A stretch of 64,000 nucleotides of DNA from Haemonchus contortus. Taxonomy: Eukaryota; Nematoda; Chromadorea; Rhabditida; Trichostrongylidae. The stretch lies in contig LS997564.1 in assembly GCA_000469685.2 (NCBI GenBank), positions 27,624,959 to 27,688,958 on the forward strand. The letters are read 5' to 3'. Shown here one piece after another: positions 34,101 through 46,800 of the stretch. Position 1 is the stretch's first letter, and every line of letters starts with the position of its first letter. A program made the position numbers and the translations under genes. The notes below the pieces were generated by a model. That model saw only the letters and a list, made by a program, of their open reading frames with translations. It had not been told where the DNA came from and made no database searches.

Positions 34101-35607
34101 TTGATTAGCCGACGCCAAATCCTATCTTATTTAGTTATTTATTTACTTATAACACTGACAGGGCTGACCAAAACTTGGCTCAAAAAAAAGGGGAAAAGCA
34201 AAGGCAAGGCAATGAAAAATAGAGCACGAATTAGACATTTCAGAAAGATAGGGAGGAATTTTTAATTAAACGAAATGAAATGTAAACAAAAACTCGAGCA
34301 ACTGGTCAGGCGTAAACAACACAACAATACTATCTAGCCAGTGAGCTATCAAGGTATTTGAGGTTACCGGATGTGCCTCCAACCTTGGAAAGACAACAGT
34401 AGAAGAATCATAGATTGGAAAATACTCCTTAGCACTCTGAAGTAATCCACTTAGTAGTACAAGGCGAGGCTGTGAAATTTAATAAAGGCCTTTCTAGTTG
34501 GCAACTACCTCGGCAATTCGTCTACTAGGACGAAAACCGCGGCTTGTAGAAGAACACGCCCGACCAAATCTAAGCCTTTCATCTTTCTGATTGAGGGTGA
34601 GTTATGAAAGAAATAAAGGAGTCCTCAGTGACATCGAAAACTCGGTGGTGAAAAGTTCCTGAAGAGAAGCGGGGTAGACTCTACAGTAACCAGAAAATCG
34701 CAGATGCAAGTGCATGGAATGGATTGAATCTTTATAAATGAGTACTTTCGGCGTGCATGAGCCCTCACTCCGAAGTCTATACATCAAAGCCAAGATGAAA
34801 CGGCCTACGCCGCCTTTGCTCATTTGTGCGCATTGGTCGTTTTTACTCCGAGGTCTCACTTTACATCTACTCAGTTCATACTCTTGCTTTGCCTGCGATC
34901 TATACGAAGATGATTTGAGTGATGACTTTGGTGATGATGAGATGATTTAAGGCAAAAAAGGGCAATAGACGGGGTTTGGGTCAAGCAGCATTGATTAGGC
35001 GAATCTCGCTTTCAGCTTCGTTTTCTCAGATTCTCAGGCTCAGGGAAGGCTAGGAAAGGTCTTCTACAGAAAAGCATTGTTAAGTGAAACGAAGAATGGT
35101 TGAATGAATACCACTTAACCTTTTGGAAACTGTGGAAAGGACGTTTGACCTTCCTTTGGTGGAATAGCTTTTGAACGCTTATTGAGATACGAAGGCGAAA
35201 GAAAGCCCGAGAAAAGGCTAAGGGCGTTCCGCCCCATATCTCGTGTGTCGTGGCAATTATGGCTATACAAGTCGCTGTTGATGATGAGAAATTGAAATAT
35301 GAGCGGAGGGGCTGTTTGTTGTCTTCGACCTTGTCCGAAAGTGTTGACATCTACCGACGTCGCAAACAACACGGACACGAAAATGTTGCGATATGTTGAC
35401 GAGGTAAACAAGAGAGAGGGGGAGAGCAAGGAAACCTACAACGTCACTCATGTGGCTAGGTAGAAAATCTTCCTACTGAGTAATGATTCATAAGTACAAA
35501 AAACAACTGATAAGCGAGATAATTATCTCGAAAGATTTGTTTTTGTCGCCTGGATGGAGAAGGTAAACAAACAGTTTCGGAATCATGGACTCTGTTTGGG
35601 CCATTTG

Positions 35608-35634
35608 CCCCCCCCCCCCCACCTCCCCACCCCC
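35608..35634. repeat. C-tract (G-quadruplex candidate on minus strand)
   Basis: Thirteen or so consecutive C, then ACCTCCCCACCCCC. The minus strand has at least three separate G runs. It is one of several similar tracts in the window and may mark a class of simple repeats. Homopolymer length is error-prone in assemblies. Confidence 0.7.
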
Positions 35635-38170
35635 GAATTCAGATGCAGACGTTAATCATATCGTCCGGCTAAAATAAGTATTCCCTTATTCATTCTACCT
35701 CTTCAAAGATTCTACAAAGTCTCAGAAGGGATAGAAAGAAGGCGGAAGGAGCAGCTGAATTGAGTTCCTACTCATTTCCGTTTTTTTTTGCATTATTGTT
35801 TTGTATTCTGCAGCCTTGCCCATAGTCATGTCAATTAAAAATGCTGTGCAAAATTGTTATGATTAGAACTGCTCTGCAAAATAAGCACAGTAATGGATAG
35901 CAACAAAATGCATCACAACCCGTCGAAGTCACGCAAAACCTCAGAATTATTAAATCCATAGCTCCGAATTTTCCTCATCGTCATAACAACGAATGAAAAA
36001 ACAACAATTTCAAAATTCATAGGGGTTCATGATATTTTATTATTCAAAAGAGGTTTTGCAAGGGAAAGATCTCCCAGATGGTTATCGCATAATGACTTCT
36101 CATGGTCTTGATCCTCTTGTCACTGAGTGACTCATATATCGGTTTCCCGGAAAGGGTTAGTTGCTTCCAACGGGTTACGAGATTCCGTCCAGGGTAACAA
36201 ACTATGTCAATATTCACCGACAACTCAAATTGGGGCATCATCTTTGCCCCAAAAATTCATTTCACTGCGAGTACCAAAATTCATTTGTGTCAACCGCACT
36301 GAAGGGGGAACGGTAAACCCAAACAAACCAGCACTTAAATAAGTCAACATAAAGCGAGGGAATAAACAATGATATAGAGTAATACTTACATGAAGCCGAA
36401 TAGAAGCACGCTACTGAAAGAAGACATTTGATCAATACTATTCCGACTTTTCGAAATGCGCCACGCCGTTTGCTGACGTTGCATTGGCTTTTCCCTGGCA
36501 AAACGACGAGGAGGCCACCCTAACCGGAAGACAACGCTGAGGACAACGAGTAGTGTAGACACTAGGATTTCATGCCGAACTGATGAATCCGCACGACACT
36601 ATAGGTTACCCATGAAGATGTGAGGGATGAGAAGACTTTATCAAGTGCATTACTCCTTAACGAAACATTGTCATGCAATGAGATGATCGAAAGATTCTAG
36701 GTAGGGTTTAGTGCGCGGCGCATTCCCGATGAACATTTCAGGACTAACCATTTCATGCTTACTTTTTCGTTTTTTTTTATAACTAAACAGAAATTAAAGC
36801 AGTCACAGGTTAGGTGAAAACATTTAAGGAAAATAGGTTAGGTTTCGGAAACCGGAACCATCACCGTCCCCCCCCCCCCTCCCCTTTTCACTAATCTTTC
36901 AGGTAATGAGCAAGTCAGCAGAGAGAGTCAAAATGAGCAGGAGCATTTCTTTGGACGTTATCACCTTCACATGCTTCATGAGATGAAGAGGAGACAAAAT
37001 CGAATAAAGACGGAACAATGGCAACCCTTAGATGATGCAAAGTTGCCACTACTTCAAAGGAGCTGACGACTTTGCGGTGTTTCATGCATCACTGAGCAAT
37101 GGTCTTGATCGCGTTCTCGAGAACCGCTAAGAGTCATCTGATATCAGAGGGGGAACCCCTTGTGAATGGCGTCATGTTACACTCTGGCTAATATATGCAA
37201 AGAAAAAAGCGAAATTGATGATAAGCAGAGAAACGGAGTCATCAAGGAGAAATGAAAAACACCGCAACACGCAGTGGGATGATTTTCATCCAGTACAAAA
37301 CAAAGACGAGAATCTATCAACAGGCAGTGCGGAGCTCTTTCAACGAAGTAAACGCCCTGAACCTCTTATTGACCTCAAATAATGCAAGTTTTCTTGGCCT
37401 GATGTGAAGTCAACCCAGAAAAATCTACGAAGTGAGATGAATGTCTAGTGTATGGCGATTAGTTGGAAGAATGACGAAAGCAGATGCATAGAAGTTGAAA
37501 GCAATCGTGGGTGGGAAGTTGTGTTGCGTAGTAGCGGTGAGTGAATGCTGTTTATTTGCAGCCACGAATTGCAAAGATCAGTTCCCTTTCGGATCTCTGG
37601 CACACCGAGCTTCATGACGAGGGTACACAGCGGTCTCGGAGAGCGGCGGTCACAGGCCACACCACGTAACCAACTGATTAATGTTTTCATAGTTCCCGAT
37701 AATGCCTTTGTGTGAAGCCTGGTCTGGAACTTTCCGGTGGCGCATGGACAGCAACAGCCAATTCTTTCAGGAATCAAAATTCCTCGGAAGCAAGGATTAG
37801 TTCCCAAAGTAGCGATAGCGTAATTGCATTGGTCGCAAGCCATCACTTGCAGTGTTCCTCATCGTATCCCTTGTCCAAGCAGATATTGGTAATTACCGCA
37901 CATTTCCCCAACAGAGATAACTCTTGGAGCAATACACCTATCTCTAGCAAATCAGTTCATTGCTTTCATTTTCTTTTCAGAAACCGACGCACCTAAACTA
38001 CAGTGAACTTTAGTAAGAAGGAAAAGTTGTGGGAGCTGTCGTTCACCATTCAAAACCATAAAGCCGCGGTGATGCGAGGTGCGAGGCTAGAAAGATTCAA
38101 GTGAACAACAATTTATGTGTGCACAGAATGTAGTCGGCTATGCCAGAGATCACTCGTCAAAATAACCTCA

Positions 38171-38219
38171 CCCTCCACCCCCCCCCCCCCCTTCCCCTCC
38201 CTCCCTCCTTCCCCTCCCT
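38171..38219. repeat. Long C/T-rich tract
   Basis: A 49-nt stretch of only C and T apart from its start: a run of about 15 C, then TTCCCC and three CCTCC-type units. The opposite strand is pure purine, which could form triplex or quadruplex DNA. The plus/minus frames across it (for example 38157-38405) are low-complexity artefacts. Confidence 0.75.
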
Positions 38220-41200
38220 AATCGAGGAACTGAAGCCACACAGGTCTGCTAAAGCGAAGTTTTTACCACTTCTGAGTTCTAGTGGAAGATAAAAATTGCC
38301 TTGGCGGTAATGTGGGTAACCATTAGTACAGTCCTGACACGTAGCCAAATCTCTGATTCTGAGTACGAGACGGATGCGTGGCGCAATTCCAAGAAATTGA
38401 TTCACACCTGATTTGATTCAATGCCTTTTCTCGGGAAGTACTCATGCATCACAGATGACGTCAAAGCAACGCCAGGAAAAAAAAGGAAGCATTTCAAAAA
38501 AAATCGGAATATTAATCAATTGCTTTTAAGGCGAATTTACTGCGATGACGTGAAAAATCGTTCCAAAGCGATAGAGTGAAACTGGCTCTTCTTAGTGGAA
38601 TACCCCTAAAGTGCGCCGTAAACCAGCACCCGTCTGGGATTTCAAATAGATTGAATGGGAGTTATGCCCGTAGCTTAGGTTTTGACTTGTAAGCTTCAGA
38701 AGGTGTCCAAATACTATTGGCTCCTCTAGAGACTCCACTATAGTTACATTGAATCGAGAAACGGTTGCGACAGCTTTGAGACAATGGAAGACCATGGGCC
38801 GAGCTATTCGGTGCAAATACTGTGCAGTAATAGGGAACAGTTGAGAAACTGAAAATGCTGATGGAATTGGATATCTTAGGCATCTACATTTTTTCGACTG
38901 GAGAGGCAGCCGGAAATGTCTCGCAAATGAATGCTAAATATTCGAAAGTTTACTCATTACATCATCAGCTGAAGACGAAGGATATTGATGGGATGGATGG
39001 AAATGTGAGGAAAGTGCAGAGGGACAGAATTAGTTCATTCCGACATTGTAGAACACCCACGAGCCTTTTTATACCGAGAAATGCCGTTCGAGTTTTTGAA
39101 CTCGTCCATCGATATTTAATGAGCTTATGGCAACATGTAGCCTAAATTCATACAAACGGAACTCAATGTTGGACAGCCGTGGACGGTATGAAGAGAGAAG
39201 CTCGACAATCCGAAACGAGCCTGATGGGATTCAACGAAAAATCGAGAAAAATTCCTTCAGCAATAAGTCTAACCACAGGACTATAGAAGTGCACCGAAGG
39301 ATATTATTGATTACTGCCTTAATAGTTTTCATAACGTCATTGGCTGCGTAAAGTACCCGCCCAGTTGTCCATTGAGAGCAACCTACACTGGCAAAGAAAA
39401 GCCTCCTTTATTCCAGCACTAAACCTCGTAGACCTTTCTAAGGGAAATCCTCCTAGTGTCAAATTATTGAATTTGGTGTTAGTGTCATACCTCTGTAACC
39501 AGCCATTATCATCTGAACGTAGCAGCCATAGAAGACCTGCTTCGTAAAATGTCTGATCAAGTACATCCTGGCAGATGCATTAACATTCTTGACATTTTAC
39601 AAACAAATAATAATATTAATGATAATGATAATAACGATGACAGCGTTTCGTTTTCCCTTTACTCAAAAGTTTTTTTTGGCTATTTCAATGAACGTATGGG
39701 ACGAGTCCTATCTCTAAGAAGTACATTATTGGCGAGGGAAGTAGAGTTTACTATTCTTCCTGAAAACAATAGGCTCACGATTATTCTCATAGGAAACATT
39801 AATTTCTGCTTCCTCCACCAATGATAACTGGAAAACATCACTATCTTAAAAGACATCGAAGCTGGTTCAATCTTTGGATAAAGAAGTCAATACATAGGCA
39901 TTGAGTCATAAGTTCGAAGAGAGTTCAAGTGTAATGTAGCAAAAAGCATCAATGCCGCGAGACCGGTCAGAAGATCAACCTTTGCACAGGATAGATAAAA
40001 TCTTCGTCCCTACGATTGTCTAGTTGATGCAACATTTACTCGAGAAATGAAAAGAGTAGGGGTCAAGTGAACCTCGATCGGCTCGCGAAACTACCCAGCA
40101 GGTAGCCTGACTCTGCGGGGTACTGCTGAAGCACTAGCCATCTTCGAAAACTTTGCCGTTGGCTCAGTACACTCGGGGAAGGACACGTCACTAATACACC
40201 ACAAAGGTCTTCAGGAATGTCTGATCACAAAGACAAAGAGGCAGATGCTTGATGGGAAGTAAAGTGGCTTTCAAGATCGCTGGCGCCTAGGCGGGGTTTA
40301 TTGAAACATCGGAGAATACGAAAAAAATCTTGCACTTGAGGAATAGCTAACGCCCTTCCGGGCATGGCTTTCCCTTCAATTGCCCCCGGCAAATTTTATG
40401 CCGGACGTGTGAAAAAGGCGATTTCTTCATGCTTTGTTAGGCGCAGGCTACGAAATGCAATTTTTAAGTCTCGACATAGTCACAGGTATGCATTGGTCAG
40501 GGTCAAGAAGCGATTCCAAGGGTGATTTAGAAATATGATCAGCTCCAGAATGGAATTCAAGAAGAGAACAAAGGTTGTGAATACGGGTTATAAATCATGG
40601 AAAAGAACGACTATCCATTTGTAATGTCACGAGCACGACTGACACCTTGAAATTGTATTACAACACCAGTAGAGCAGCTATTTATTTTCTATGCTGGATT
40701 GCACGAAAAAAGTGGTTCCTGGGCCCGTTTACCTCGAAAGGAACCTCAGCAGCCTGAGTGGACGTCTTGGGATACGCCCATAATTCTGTAAGACCGTAAT
40801 GGTATTCCAACGCATGTGTTGCTTCTGAAAAATCTTGCAGAATAAATGCGAAATGCGAGCTTGGACCCCCCTGCTTCGTCTCCCTCCCCTCCCTTCCCCC
40901 CTCCCCCTTCGTAGTCCCCTCGTAGACAAGTTGGTATAGAATAGAAGCCCCCACACATGAATGACCCAGGAATCATTCCCATCCCTAGGGGTTAGATCCA
41001 GGGCCTGGTACTTCAGTTTACCACTTAGCTCTGCCCCACAACCATTTCCACAGAAACACCACGAAGCCAAAAGAATAGAATTGTCGAAGCAATCAACTGC
41101 ACGCCGCCCTTAATGATCAAGTAAACATCAACGATCAACAACATTACGATCAAGGACGGCAACACTTCCGAGATCAAAGCGAAGTTGATCAATCAAAACT

Positions 41201-43246
41201 TCTTTTAAAACTTTGAGGTTTTTGATTTTGAGATAATCCCGCCTGTAAGGTCTAGTCGATGCCGGGAGAGCAGATTGTTGTCTCTCATCTGGAATTAGAG
41301 GAAATATTCTGACTTCGAACATAGAGGAAGTTGATAAATTTCTGATTTGATATTGGTACTTTGGTGATGAACGGGAACGCTCGGGAAGGCATGTATATAC
41401 CCAGAACCGCACAGCTAGGTCTTCTGGGGCAACGGTATGGGAAACTAACGTTGTAGGAAGGATTGGTAGAGTAGGAGATTGAGGACAGCCCAGTTTCAAA
41501 AGTCGAATTGGGAAAAGGGTAGAGGAGTGAGAAATGGGTCAAGAGCTAGACGAAAGAGATTAGGTCGAGGAGTAGTGTTGCGATACACTAACACAAAGGA
41601 CACGGCACACGTAAAAGTGTTTGTGTAGACGGCAAATGACATTAAACGTGACCGATAACGAACGGTCTCCACGTGAGGGCTTACAATTAAACATCGGCGC
41701 CAGTCTGCGACCTACAAAAAACACCTGAGGGTTACGATCCAGAGTGTACTCGTCACTACTGAACGTTGAGTGCAACGTGGTTCATTTGCCGTAAGAATTA
41801 CGTGAGAGAAAATGCAATGAACTCTTTGTTTTCTTTGCAACACTCACGGTTGATAGAAGGAAATCGAGAGAGTTTGAAAGGTGAAGCGGACCAGTTCTAC
41901 AGACGATAAGGGGTAACCAAGACTATGGGACAAAACCTTTCCTGGAAAATTCGTTCAGCCTCACAGAGCAGCATTTATTGTCTAACATCAGCCCAAATAT
42001 ACCAAGCCCTTGCTCATCAATCATGGAGTTACGTACCATCTGTAAGTAAGGTGAAACAGTGACGTTTCGACCATCCTTTACCAAGGCTAACAAATGAGCT
42101 GACGTATTGAAATCATGAGATTGTTCGATGCTCGCATTGACAGCTGTCTATCAGCAACAGAAAACTCCACCCCGAACTAAAAGTCAGGCGCCGTCCTATC
42201 ACGCCCGACAACATAACAGCAAAACTCGAAAAAGAGATCTCGATGGAATCAAAACAGCTAGGATACTTGAACCGAGGATATATGTTCCCAAAAGATCACA
42301 ACGTGTCTATAAAAGCCATCTGAAGAGACAGAGGAAAGGCCTATACTGTAATTATTGAACTGTAATTTTCGAAAGGTCATGAGCATATTAAGCATATTGG
42401 GGAAAGCTCTGCAGCTTGGATTGTTGTTCGAGGTTTCTAAGGAATGGTGGATTTCGCACGGCCTTCGAGCCATTGGATAGAGTGAACGTTCAAAATGACT
42501 ATGAATGTTACGACCACAGTCCAATATTTGGGTAATTCTCAGTGCATTGGTAGTTAGTAGATGGGAAGGAGGGTAGAGGATCACTGAAAGGCATGTAGAA
42601 GGTATGCTCTAGTAAAAAAGGGACAAAACGGGAACAGCACAGGCTTCTTGTTTAGTGCCAAGAATTCGAGTCCCTTTAATGGCATGGGCCCGAGATTGGT
42701 TTTATAGGGAGCTCGACAATAGGCAATGGAAAGGGTTTATAGACGGCTCAGTTGAACTTTTCTCTAATTGTCATAAAGCCTCTACTGTTGCGTTATAGCA
42801 CCTTCAATCGATTATCTCCTCCTGTCAATCAATTTGCGGTTGCCTTTTTCCTGTTGGCACTTTGCAAACAGAAAACATTCTGAACCCCGTAAGAAATATG
42901 AGAAGAAAAATGGATTCAGAAACGGTACGCTCAGCCTTGATACTCTACTGTCATGACTTGGAAGAGAGTCTCCCTCGAAAAAGGCTTACGCGTTTCCGAA
43001 ATTCCGACCATTATTTGAAACTGATTCAGGATTAGTAACAAAACTGTTTCCCATAAGACTTTTCCGATGAATTACCCGCATCAATTCATCCCCTTTTCGG
43101 TACAATACCCACAGAAGGACAGCGAGAAATAGTAAAACATTCGAGTATTGTATAGGGCGATCCAAAATGTTTTTCGATTTATCCATTTTTTTTACATTTA
43201 CACCTTTCTCTTTCTTTTAATTGCTTACTAATACTTATTTACTTTA

Positions 43247-43325
43247 CGTGGTGCAGTGGCAAGTGGTGGCGCACTGACACATATGCAATGGTCACGGGTC
43301 CAAACCCGTAATCAATATCCGCCTT
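43247..43325 (+). repeat. tRNA-like SINE head
   Basis: GTGGTGCAGTGGCAAGTGG resembles an RNA polymerase III A box. About 45 nt later GGTCACGGGTCCAAACCC resembles a B box, in a stem CGGGT..ACCCG. The segment is homologous to the minus-strand sequence at 48407-48485, ending in both with ATCRATATCCGCC. A complete tRNA cloverleaf (acceptor stem, plausible anticodon arm) is not seen, so this is a SINE rather than a tRNA gene. Confidence 0.6.
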
Positions 43326-46300
43326 TATTTTGATTTGACGATCTTCAACAGAAGCATGGTAATGAAGTGTTCAGGGAATCTTTCTTGGCACTGACAGCTG
43401 CACTTATCTTTGACAAAACCAATGTCCTTGAGCTTTGGCTGCCTATTACTTTCGGTGGTTGAGTGTAAAACACAACAAGGTGTTTACAGAAGCAGTGAAA
43501 TAAAGTTAACCCGTTGTAATGCCAAGAATTTTGTTGACACGAATTCCTAGGGTTCTGTTCGGTGCAAAGTCTCCGTGACAAATTCGTTGAATCAATATTG
43601 ACAGTTCCGGTATACCCTTTTCAAAACGATTTTTAACGCCCCTATGGGCTACTGTAGTCAATTACAGTTCTCTTCGAGGTAATGGAGGGCCGAAATCATG
43701 AGTTTTGATTTGGTATATGTTCTGTTTGACCATGGAGTTTGATCAGGTCAGAAACTATCTTCATAGCCTCTCCACTGGATGGTCGTTGCATTCAGTTCTC
43801 TTCTCCAAACCAATAATTCCTCTCTTTTTTCGATGATCCACGGCTTTCACTTCAACACTTCCAAAGACGAATTTCGATTGAACATGTATGAAAGTTTTTC
43901 AGAAACTTCCGAGTCTCTCATCCCTCAACAGGTCGAAAAACTGGCTGCAGCAATGTGGGAAAAAGCATCCAAGACGTGTAGACGTGCACCGAGTGGGTGG
44001 GAAAAACATCCAAGACGTGGGGACGTGCGCCAAACGGGAGGGAAAACTTTCAAGACGTGTAAACGTGCACCAAACGGCACGTGTGAGCATAAAAACCCCT
44101 TGTTTCAGAAGCCCAGCACAAATTGACCAAGCTTGAGGGGCACGTGATACCCAAGCACTTTGCAGTCTCAAGCTTACACCTTGTGACTACGAGTTATCTC
44201 CACCTTCAGGCCAATCCCTGCGTAAGAATTGTTCCAAGACATGTTCTCAGAGCAGCGGTCGAGCACTATTCCGCTAGCACTAGCTCGAATTCTCACAGGA
44301 GTGCGATGTAGAGCTAATATGGAGTCCAGCAACGGTCCTGAGCAACCGAGAAGGCCTTGTTTTTGATGTTATGCAAAAAGATGGCAAAGTTGTTCAAAAT
44401 TTGCAGTGAAGATGACGGAGTAATCTACGCACTGAAAGTACAACAGCACACCGAATCAAAGACTTCGAAAAGTTCTAAACTGGTTTAAAGACAAGTCAGC
44501 GTTTCCATCTCGACGACCACTACTAAAGTAATTCCTAGCAAACAGGAAAAAGAGTTGACAGTAAGGTTAATCCTGCCGTCAGCTCAGTGGGTGAGACGTC
44601 TTTTGCAACAGCGTCAAATAGACCCCTTTTTTGATTCACTAACCCTCATTTGATTTCATCGTGGCGTGTGTATCGGAGATCTTCGTAGTGGGGAAGCAAT
44701 GAGGACAACTGGAACAACAAATCTTTCAGATTATCTCGAACATTTGGCTTACTAAAATCCAGTAATACCAGTATACTGTCCCTGAAGCCAGGCAGGCCTT
44801 CCATCTCTCGAGGGTCGATTAAGTGGCAGCAGACCTGTCTGGGAGGATATTGCACTAAGCATCAGTGGCCACAGTCAACCACTATATGGGTCACATACAC
44901 ATTCAAATCGCCGCTACGATTTTGAACAGAAGGCGAAGGGGTGCGAAACAAAAAAGGAATTGATCAACCCCGATGATGCCCCGACTTCATGGGTGCTCTA
45001 TTTTCCAGCCTGAGTTGTAGGAGCGGTTGGAAGCGTTGTTGTCCATTACTATGACCTACTTACTGGGCTGAAAATCTAGCCATGTGAATCCCATCTCGGA
45101 AGAAATATCCGCTCTTAGAAGGACAAGTCATTCAGATAGTCAGCTACAAGACAGTTTCACTCCCGCGAAAAGGGTTCACAACTAATCCCTAGATTCCTTT
45201 TTAGACAGAACATAATGAGTGATGGAAAAATGTGAACTGTTGAAAATATTCCATAGGGACGAGAAATTGAGTATTTCATGAGGTGAAATAGAAAAAAATT
45301 ACTCGAAAAAGGCGACAACAGCTAAAGGGGAAGAAAGGTTCTAAAATGAAAGAGCACAGGAAATTCTCCCACCAAACATTTCAGAAGTTGAAGCAGCAGC
45401 TCATTCCATTCCACGTTTTAATAGAGCTTTAAAACATGTGATTTTGCATTGTGTGTATAAACAGTACGTCACGTGGGGCTTGTTTGGGCAGGTCCGTATA
45501 TCCTCTACTGATTCAATAGTATTATGCTTTGTATGCACGTTAGAAAGTACATATAGAGGCCAGCGACACTACTATGTGGTACTGTGACGTAATCCACCCC
45601 ACGAGGTAAACCTCAAGCTCAGTTCATCACGTTCGCAAACGCATTTGATTCATATATTTGTTCAAACAACCCAGAGTTAATGGTCTGGGAGCACTTCACT
45701 CTGTGTGAGCTCTATGGGCTTACGCCATGCGAATGAGCTCTCAGAACATCTCTCACATTTTAGCCAGCTTTTTTTACGGGACCACTAACTCCGTGTTGAC
45801 TACAGGCATTGCATCACCCTTGCCCAGCTGAACGATCGAAACCCTCTCGTTTACCCAGATTCCAATCTCTGTCGACTGCTCAACTTGGATGAATAAAAAG
45901 CTGTGACTAATATATTTACAAGTCCTCGCGCTTTATTTACCCAACTTCATCAAACGCAGAGTCCTAAAATTACTTAAAGATTCCAAATGAAGGTCGAACG
46001 CGTCATTCACATCCCAGAGGGAACCTCTCACACATTCATGCATTCCCCCTGCTTCGACGGGTAGGCCAAATTATAAGTGCATTCAAGGAATCGCGATAAT
46101 TCCCATGTTTTCTATTTCAAGCGAAGGTTAAGTGACTTGAAAGTCAAACCGAACTTCAGACCAAGCAAAAAGACACCAGATCAATTAGTAACAGTCACAA
46201 GCCATTACGCCCTTTAGACACCCCTTCAATTCCATGGAATAGCGGAACCGATTATGCATCCCGCCAAACTTATCCAAGCCGTGGATGAATTTTCGATCCA

Positions 46301-46471
46301 TGGGGAAACCTAAGACCGTAGGGAAAACAAGACCATTTACAATCGAGAAGCTCAGATGTGTTTTGAAGAGTCTTACTAGGGACGAGGAAACCTGCTCATC
46401 GACGTTCGGATGAGGCGCGAACTTCCTAAATTTATTAACCGCCATTTCGTCAAGAACCTAGTAAGAGGTAT
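43326..46471. other. No supported gene; minisatellite inside
   Basis: Contains the three-unit minisatellite at 43955-44078. Near 44890-44960 there is sequence similar to the SINE-like body at 46660-46730 (ATACACATTCAAA followed by a GC-rich patch and a GGAATTGATC/GGGATCGATTG end). The minus frame at 46185-46445 shows no domain. Confidence 0.4.
43955..44078 (+). repeat. Minisatellite, three ~41-bp units
   Basis: Three consecutive units share GGGAAAAxCATCCAAGACGTG and GACGTGCACCRARYGG. Units 2 and 3 end in CCAAACGG. Both overlapping open frames across it (43779-44126 and 43888-44136) owe their apparent periodicity to the repeat, so I do not call them genes. Confidence 0.8.
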
Positions 46472-46800
46472 AGTGGCGAGTAGCGCTCTATCTATCCCAC
46501 ACGTATGATCCGGGAATCAAATCCCGATTGGTACCCACCCGAGACGACGAAGCCTTCCAACCCCTAGGGATCGGTTTATCGGTATTATTCTCGTCTGGAA
46601 GGATGAAAGTGCTGACATGAACATTGGCTGATCACCCCAAATCATTGCATTAGCCAGATACACATTCAAAACGTCACGGCGGTTCCAAATAAAAGTCGAA
46701 TGCAGGGCGCATAATAAAAAACGGGATCGATTGACGTTTAGAATTTCATTCTTCAAGTTTGCTAGTATCATCGGAAGCCCTCTTCCAACTCCTGCTGGAT
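46472..46800 (+). repeat. tRNA-like SINE copy with body
   Basis: The head ATAGTGGCGAGTAGCGCTC (A-box-like) and GATCCGGGAATCAAATCCC (B-box-like) are spaced as in tRNA promoters. The following 250 bp is shared in part with 44890-44960. The head resembles the repeats in the AP-2 mu intron (GGCGAGTAGCGC in both). The minus frame at 46517-46807 is antisense to it. Confidence 0.5.

Larger units (their letters stand above)
28144..43246. other. About 15 kb without a supported gene
   Basis: Open frames are short and overlap on several strands. Things seen: a 22-bp tandem duplication at 29598-29642 (TTGCTTGGGGCCTTGTTAGGAG twice); a patch at 30361-31430 on the plus strand whose frames look weakly coding (GPDFIEELYGV near 30392; FQFHDYKRALRMVRLMEGIR near 31240-31300) but are cut by stops with no workable splice chain; C-rich tracts at 35608-35634, 36868-36884, 38171-38219 and 40865-40910; ATA/ATG triplet repeats near 39602-39640. 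Probably old, unrecognisable repeats. Confidence 0.45.

Noticed and set aside
40682..41070. Three overlapping minus-strand ORFs (78-113 codons)
   Set aside because: They run through a C/T-rich tract that translates as Gly/Arg-rich low complexity (GGGGKGGEG). No domain.
43247..43325. True tRNA gene
   Set aside because: B-box-like sequence is present, but no 7-bp acceptor stem or proper anticodon arm. Better explained as a SINE head.
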